This document shows, piece by piece, positions 60,167 to 64,000 of a DNA stretch of 64,000 nucleotides; positions within the stretch are counted from its first letter, which is position 1, and the number at the start of each line of letters is the position of its first letter. Below the pieces are notes generated by a model. That model saw nothing but the letters and a program-made list of their open reading frames with translations, did no database searches and was not told the origin of the DNA. Location of the stretch: contig NZ_JAAKEN010000001.1 of assembly GCF_011039175.1 (NCBI RefSeq), forward strand, positions 1-64,000, written 5' to 3'. Source of the DNA: Slackia sp. ZJ119 (GTDB lineage Bacteria > Actinomycetota > Coriobacteriia > Coriobacteriales > Eggerthellaceae). The position numbers and the translations under genes were made by a program.

Positions 60167-60420
60167 TGTGAAGGAATTGTGTAGTTGAGATTTTAGGACG
60201 CCGAATTGGCGTCGCTCGCATCATTTTGGTGCGATTTCGGGGATTCTGGAGCGAAAACCGGCCTCGAAGACGTCGATTCGGGCGTTTTCTGGCTTCCGAG
60301 TCGGCAAAACTACGGTATGTATACCTAATTCTGTACTATCCTCGCTCGAGGAATATGCTAAAATGATGCAACAAGCAGCAAAACAGCTTAAAGAAATCTC
60401 CAGTACACAATTTCTTCATA
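60167..60420 (+). repeat. Nested palindromic intergenic element, copy G
   Basis: 254 bp. Arms TGTGAAGGAATTGTGTAGTTG and the complement of TATGAAGAAATTGTGTACTG (each 20-21 bp, given to 20). Inner repeat GCATCATTTT (60218-60227) against AAAATGATGC (60360-60369). Centre GGTATGTATACC (60314-60325). Confidence 0.9.
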
Positions 60421-60561
60421 TTCAAGTGAAGGCAATGCGCCCGGCGGGCACGATTTGTCTGCACTTTGCGGCCTGTTCGACGGCCTCGGTCGCGGCGTGT
60501 TTTTAACTCTTGCGCGTCGTGCGTGACCTGCGGTTCAGGTGTGGCAAGCAGGGGAGCGACC

Positions 60562-60570
60562 TGCTATAAT
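60562..60570 (+). promoter_or_regulatory. Strong extended -10 of a short plus-strand RNA
   Basis: TGCTATAAT, a perfect TGn-TATAAT. The predicted start is near 60577. No plus-strand gene follows; the hairpin at 60629 would end the RNA after about 85 nt. Confidence 0.65.
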
Positions 60571-60576
60571 CGAGGC

Positions 60577-60665
60577 ACCGGCACGGCCCGTTCGTCGTAA
60601 ACGCTTCACGGGCGGCGCGGGGTTTTAGAATGGGTGGTAGTTGCCTCTACCGCCCATTACTTTTC
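60577..60665 (+). ncRNA. Predicted short RNA, convergent to the toxin-like gene
   Basis: Bounded by the promoter at 60562 and a 12-bp-arm hairpin (60629-60658) followed by ACTTTTCG. It has no open frame of note. It is complementary to the 3' end of the transcript from the small gene at 60657-60797, the layout of a type I antitoxin RNA. This is an inference from architecture. Confidence 0.4.
60629..60658. terminator. Shared hairpin at the convergent ends
   Basis: AATGGGTGGTAG, loop TTGCCT, CTACCGCCCATT: 11 of 12 pairs, with a T-rich run on the plus strand (60660-60664). It overlaps the stop codon of the minus-strand small gene. Confidence 0.65.
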
Positions 60666-60797
60666 GTTAGCGTCATTCCCGTCGCCATCCGATCGTTTTC
60701 TGCCTGGCCGGTATTCCTTCCAAGCGAGCCACGCCTCCAGCAGGAACGTGGCAATGGCAGCAGCAGCTGCCAAGGTGGAGAGGATCGAGTCGAACAT
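60657..60797 (-). CDS. 46-residue membrane peptide, type I toxin-like
   Basis: ATG 60797 behind GAAGGAGTGATGCCCT; TAA at 60657. MFDSILSTLAAAAAIATFLL is one hydrophobic helix, followed by EAWLAWKEYRPGRKR and a hydrophilic tail. Size, single TM and positively charged tail are those of type I toxins or small holin-like peptides. Its own promoter TGCTATAGT lies at 60859-60867 (minus). The convergent short RNA overlapping its 3' end supports a toxin-antitoxin reading. No homolog is claimed. Confidence 0.6.
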   Translation of the reverse strand: MFDSILSTLAAAAAIATFLLEAWLAWKEYRPGRKRSDGDGNDANEK

Positions 60798-60858
60798 AGG
60801 GCATCACTCCTTCTTCAAGAAGCGCCGCCCGCGTCGGACCGACCGGTGCCTGGTCCCG

Positions 60859-60867
60859 ACTATAGCA
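60859..60867 (-). promoter_or_regulatory. Promoter of the toxin-like gene, extended -10
   Basis: TGCTATAGT on the minus strand, 62 nt upstream of the ATG at 60797. Confidence 0.55.
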
Positions 60868-60938
60868 CGAGCCGGACGAGCAACGGTCCGCGTCAGGCTG
60901 GTTTAGCCGTTGGTTCGCTTGGTGGGTTTTGGCAACAA

Positions 60939-60963
60939 AAAACCCAGGCGAGAGGCCTGGGTT
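60939..60963 (-). terminator. Rho-independent terminator of tRNA-Leu
   Basis: Minus strand: AACCCAGGC, loop CTCTC, GCCTGGGTT followed by a T run (TTTTTTG). It begins about 12 bp after the tRNA 3' end. Confidence 0.85.
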
Positions 60964-60974
60964 GGGAGTTCGGA

Positions 60975-61061
60975 TGGTGCGGGCGAAAGGACTTGAACCT
61001 TCACGGGGTTGCCCCCATACGGACCTGAACCGTACGCGTCTGCCAATTCCGCCACGCCCGC
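60975..61061 (-). tRNA. tRNA-Leu (anticodon CAG)
   Basis: 87 nt on the minus strand including an encoded CCA. Acceptor stem GCGGGCG with CGCCCGC and A discriminator. The anticodon stem-loop TACGG-TTCAGGT-CCGTA gives anticodon CAG (reads CTG). A long variable arm (GGGGGCAACCCC) is typical of tRNA-Leu. T-loop GGTTCAAGTCC is regular. CTG is the dominant Leu codon in this GC-rich DNA. A strong terminator follows. Confidence 0.97.
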
Positions 61062-61390
61062 GTCCTTGGCGCTTTCCGAGAAAAGCAAGACGTTATGATA
61101 ATCGAATACGTCCGTCGGCGCAAGAAGAATTTTGAGGTTTTGCGAAAGACGGCGAAAAAAGTCGTCCCGCGGCCGACGAGGCTCCGATGCAGCACCGTCT
61201 GACGCTGCTGCAGGACTCGGCCTCCTGCCTCCCTCCGCTTGCTGCTCCGGTCGCTCTGTTGCTCCGTCCGGTGCGGCCTCGTTCGCTCACCTGTCTCCCT
61301 CCGCTTGCCGCTCCGGCTACTCCGCCCCTCCCGCCGCCCTCCGCTTGCTGCGCCGGCAGCAGTGCGACTACAGCTTCTGCGCTGCCCCAC

Positions 61391-61420
61391 CATTACTGTC
61401 CTAAAAAGAGGACAGTAATG
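61391..61420. other. Perfect 12-bp dyad plus direct copy
   Basis: CATTACTGTCCT, loop AAAAAG, AGGACAGTAATG. A third copy ACTGTCCTAA starts near 61439. No U-tract, so protein binding is as likely as RNA structure. Confidence 0.5.
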
Positions 61421-61712
61421 TTCGAAGGAGCACGTATAACTGTCCTAATTATGACCCATTAACGCAACAATAGCTCAACCCGCCCAGCCCCTCTGGATGC
61501 GACGTTGCCTCATACACCAAGCACGTATCAAAACCGTGTCGCATGCGGTTGCGTCCGTATCAGCAGCGCTTCAAAATCCATAGCACACGGTTCTGGGCGT
61601 ATCTATCCTCGCCCGCCCCAGAAAGTCAGCCAAAGCAGCTTTCCCTTTGTCGCATGCGTGCCCCAGGGGCGGTTCAGGCGTCTTCCGAAGCAAAAGGTGT
61701 CCGAAGTCTCGG

Positions 61713-61738
61713 CATATGTGGAGATTTCTCCACATATG
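61713..61738. promoter_or_regulatory. 26-bp palindrome, candidate operator
   Basis: CATATGTGGAGA-TT-TCTCCACATATG, a perfect 12-bp inverted repeat with 2-bp spacer. The right end also forms the palindrome CACATATGTG (61731-61740). Located 525 bp before the surface protein gene. Confidence 0.5.
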
Positions 61739-61904
61739 TGTGCTAGATAGCGTCCTCTTTTCAGGACCTTCCACAAGATGTTGTGGCTAAACTGGGTGCG
61801 AAACAAGCCCGAAATCGAGGCGCAACCAGTGATTGTGCTGATGGATAAAAACCCAGGTAAAACGCCAAAAAGTTTCGCGATTTGCTAGATCGATAACCCC
61901 ATTC

Positions 61905-61913
61905 ATGATAGAA
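61905..61913 (+). promoter_or_regulatory. Probable promoter of the surface-protein gene, extended -10
   Basis: TGATAGAAT, about 325 nt before the ATG at 62238. The position implies a leader of about 320 nt with several dyads (for example TGCCAA...TTGGCA at about 62055-62090, GTCGAC twice, and CGCGCG twice near 62165). No known riboswitch was recognised. Confidence 0.45.
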
Positions 61914-62237
61914 TGTCACGAACAAGTTGCCGAACTGTTGACTACCAAGGCTAACAATTATGTAAGCGTACCTAAACCGTCTCAGCTGCAGCAGAAGGCG
62001 GAAGGCTTTGGGGAAAGCACGGCAAGTTGAAAAAGTAGGCATCCATCAGCGGAAATGCCAATCCGGGCTACAGGGACGCTTGGGTTGGCACGAGTAGTCC
62101 TCGCGGGTATAGAGGGTGGGGTCGACGTGGCTTTGTCGACTCAGGGAACGCCCCTTATACGCGCGCGAGCGGGCGCGCGATTGTGGCCAAGCGTCCGCTC
62201 AAGGGGCCCCGAATCCTTTGTGAGGGAAGGAGGAACC

Positions 62238-64000
62238 ATGTCTGAGCACACAACTTCTACACAATTTCAGACATCTGGCTCCAACCAGAACGTCGAGACT
62301 CCCCTCGGCGCGACCGAATTCGACATCGCGGCGAACTACGCTGCGAACATGTCCCGGTTTGGCCAAAGCGGCCTTTCCATGGGCACCACGCCGCGGCAGC
62401 TGAAGTGGCCGTCCAAGGTGCTTGCGGTCATGTTGTCGATCCTCGTCGGGTTGACGTCGTGGAACTCGATATCCATCGCCGAAGCGCGGTCGATCGTCAT
62501 CCCCGACGATGAGACGTCGCTGGCGAGCTCGCCGGCCGACGAAGGGGCTGATGCGAAAGCCGAAGACAAAGCCGCCCAGGACGGCGGCGACGAGGACAAG
62601 GGCGACAAGCCCGACGGGGACGAAGACCCCGCGTCCGACTACAGCGAATTCCTTCCCGCAGACCTGGTTGAAGCCGACCAGGTTTTGCCGTCTCTTTCGG
62701 AGTCCCTCACCTCCAAGACGACCGCCGGTGCCCTGACTGCAGCCGCTGTAGAAGCCAAGAACAAGAACCGCAAAGACGCCGACAAGCTCGATCCTGAAAA
62801 GGCGCTGCAGGACGCCTTTGGCGAGCGCTTCGCTTACACCCTCACGCCGAGCGGCGCGCTGAAGGCATCTGACGGCTCGCATCAGATCGGCGGCAGCTCG
62901 GTGGTGCTCGACGCATCGCTGGGCGATTTGGCCGACACGCTCGACGGCGGCTACCTCGGCGGCGCGGCAGACGGCGACGTCGTGGTCCTCACGTTCGAGG
63001 CGCCGTACGTGTATCAGCGCACGGGCAACGCGAACGGTGAAGACGACAAGGAGGGAGACTTAGCGGCTTCTTCCGAATCTAGTACTAAATCAGCACTTGA
63101 AGACGCAGCCGCAACCGAACTCGAGGCTGCGGCCGCCGTGGCGGAATCCGACGCCGGAAATGTGACCGTCGCGGCTGACGGCACCGAATACGTCCAAACC
63201 CTCAGCCGCGAGGAATGGCTCGCCAACGGCGGCGACAAGACAGGCGGCCGCGTGGCTCTTTCTGCGTCTGATCTGCCGCAAGGCTGGACCGCCTGGACCG
63301 AGCACGGCGGCAAGTACCTGAAGGCCACCCCTGAATCGCTGAAGGAAGGTCTGTCCGGTCGCATCGTGCTGCGCTACGAAGGCGCCCAGGACGACAACGG
63401 CGTCACGGTGAAGGAGACCCGCGGACGGCTGACGGCGGACGCCGCCATGCCGAGCCTGGTCGCCACGATTGCCGGCGACGTGCCCGCAGTCGTCGAGCTG
63501 CCTATCCACGGCGGCTTCATGGTAGGCAGCTATACCGCCGCCGACAACGCCGACGCCGACGACATCTATTACTCTTATATAAAGAATGGCGCCGCCACCG
63601 TGTGGGTCGACAATGCCGAGCCGACGCTGGCCGTCACCGCAGAGGTCAGCCCGCTTGACAAAGAGCCGACGATGGGCACCGAGCGCGGGTATGCCCCGTA
63701 CCTTGTCAAGGTGGTCGCCGCGAAAGGCAGCGAAATCGAGAAGAGCTGCACGGTGCGCCTTGTCGACGAGCCCGACGCAGAAGGCAAGGGCGGCTTGGAA
63801 TCCGACGGCCTGATAGCGCTGAACGTGACGAAGCTTTCTGAAGAAGAAGTGGCCGCCATCGATCCGACCGACTCGCAGACGTATTCCATCGCGCCGGCCG
63901 CGAAGGTGACCGAGGTGGCGCCGGGCATCGTTGAAGCCTCGTTTGCGGCTGACGCCGAAATGAACGAGGGCGACGCGCGGCTGTTCTACGTCGCCGTGCC
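62238..64000 (+). CDS. Large secreted or surface protein, N-terminal part (partial)
   Basis: ATG 62238 after GAAGGAGGAACC; the frame stays open to the window end (587 codons). A 48-residue hydrophilic stretch precedes the hydrophobic segment KVLAVMLSILVGLTSWNSIS and a possible AEA cleavage site near residue 80, so it is exported through a long signal sequence. Next come an acidic Ala/Glu/Asp-rich region (about 85-160) and beta-rich segments that resemble surface adhesin or autotransporter-like repeats without a motif I can name. The protein probably continues with cell-wall anchoring beyond the window. A long leader precedes it. Codon use fits the neighbours. Confidence 0.8.
   Translation, partial: MSEHTTSTQFQTSGSNQNVETPLGATEFDIAANYAANMSRFGQSGLSMGTTPRQLKWPSKVLAVMLSILVGLTSWNSISIAEARSIVIPDDETSLASSPADEGADAKAEDKAAQDGGDEDKGDKPDGDEDPASDYSEFLPADLVEADQVLPSLSESLTSKTTAGALTAAAVEAKNKNRKDADKLDPEKALQDAFGERFAYTLTPSGALKASDGSHQIGGSSVVLDASLGDLADTLDGGYLGGAADGDVVVLTFEAPYVYQRTGNANGEDDKEGDLAASSESSTKSALEDAAATELEAAAAVAESDAGNVTVAADGTEYVQTLSREEWLANGGDKTGGRVALSASDLPQGWTAWTEHGGKYLKATPESLKEGLSGRIVLRYEGAQDDNGVTVKETRGRLTADAAMPSLVATIAGDVPAVVELPIHGGFMVGSYTAADNADADDIYYSYIKNGAATVWVDNAEPTLAVTAEVSPLDKEPTMGTERGYAPYLVKVVAAKGSEIEKSCTVRLVDEPDAEGKGGLESDGLIALNVTKLSEEEVAAIDPTDSQTYSIAPAAKVTEVAPGIVEASFAADAEMNEGDARLFYVAV

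Larger units (their letters stand above)
59986..60656. other. Intergenic region TraX - small toxin-like locus
   Basis: 671 bp. 59986-60165 is a GGCGGC/GGCAGA-type GC tract. 60167-60420 is nested element copy G. 60500-60656 holds a possible ACCTGCGGTTCAGGT hairpin and the strong extended -10 at 60562. Confidence 0.55.
61062..62237. other. Long non-coding region with dyads and leader
   Basis: 1176 bp. 61190-61390 is C/T-rich low-complexity DNA. The dyads at 61391 and 61713 are listed separately. 61440-61900 has normal composition but no frame with gene character on either strand. From 61906 a probable promoter and 5' leader of the surface protein begins. Confidence 0.55.

Noticed and set aside
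6150-60420. Nested elements as Rho-independent terminators
   Set aside because: The arms are more than 180 bp apart, the two arms of a copy are not always complementary, and no U-tracts follow. Several copies lie in front of genes, not after them.
61985-62130. Cyclic di-GMP riboswitch in the surface-protein leader
   Set aside because: The conserved CAGGGCAAACC and GACGCAAAGCC segments of the class I aptamer are not present; CTACAGGGACGCTTGGG is only a superficial likeness.

Overview
The window comes from a high-GC anaerobic actinobacterium, most likely an Eggerthellaceae-type Coriobacteriia. The clues are a near-complete menaquinone cluster, a TorD-family chaperone with Tat translocase genes, a folate C1 operon (fhs-fchA-folD), rubrerythrin and ferritin, a MurT/GatD-type cell-wall enzyme, and frequent extended -10 promoters (TGnTAnnnT). 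This assignment is an inference from gene content.

Layout. 1-2463: 3' end of an exonuclease III gene, then an IS1634-like insertion sequence flanked by a long direct repeat. 2506-4584: folE, an ACT-domain protein, a small NrdD-tail-like protein, mscL. 4719-13825: menF, menD, menH, menB and a menE-menC fusion, taking chorismate to DHNA-CoA; a parS-like site lies inside menH. 14537-22920: basic amino-acid antiporter, amidohydrolase, REC/HD-GYP regulator, UspA, 2-hydroxyacid dehydrogenase, RsgA. 22924-25622: a secreted OB-like protein, TrkH and a 45-residue membrane protein in one tight operon. 26208-34557: rubrerythrin, a degenerate Fic-like protein, aminotransferase, ferritin, ZIP transporter, FabH. 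35137-41417: OmpR-type regulator, CoaX, VapBC with a perfect palindromic operator, then fhs-fchA-folD. 41803-45035: TorD-family chaperone and a GntR(YtrA)-ABC operon. 45064-50651: a 16-unit tandem array, a small membrane protein, a thioesterase, RecN, a mini-ORF locus and a methyltransferase. 50915-59985: SWIM/SNF2 helicase, TatC-TatA, a MurT-GatD fusion and TraX. 60167-64000: a possible type I toxin-antitoxin locus, tRNA-Leu(CAG), and the start of a large surface protein behind a leader of about 320 nt.

The most striking feature is not a gene. Seven intergenic elements of about 240-255 bp (6150, 14080, 19136, 28699, 33034, 45656, 60167) share one nested architecture: 28-bp inverted terminal arms, an inner GCATC/GATGC inverted repeat about 50 bp from each end, and a central palindrome GGTATATATACC. 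The interiors otherwise diverge. The distance from centre to right end is nearly fixed, and all seven point the same way. A second, unrelated family has 161-bp MITE-like copies with TAGGGAAACGCTGATTAA ends (26030 and 46308, with degenerate or short copies at 3361, 26754 and 34636).

A further trend is GCN-rich low-complexity DNA. It fills several intergenic gaps and also sits as in-frame Ala/Gly/Pro linkers within or between enzyme domains (MenH, SNF2, MurT-GatD, the OB-like protein, the TatA tail).
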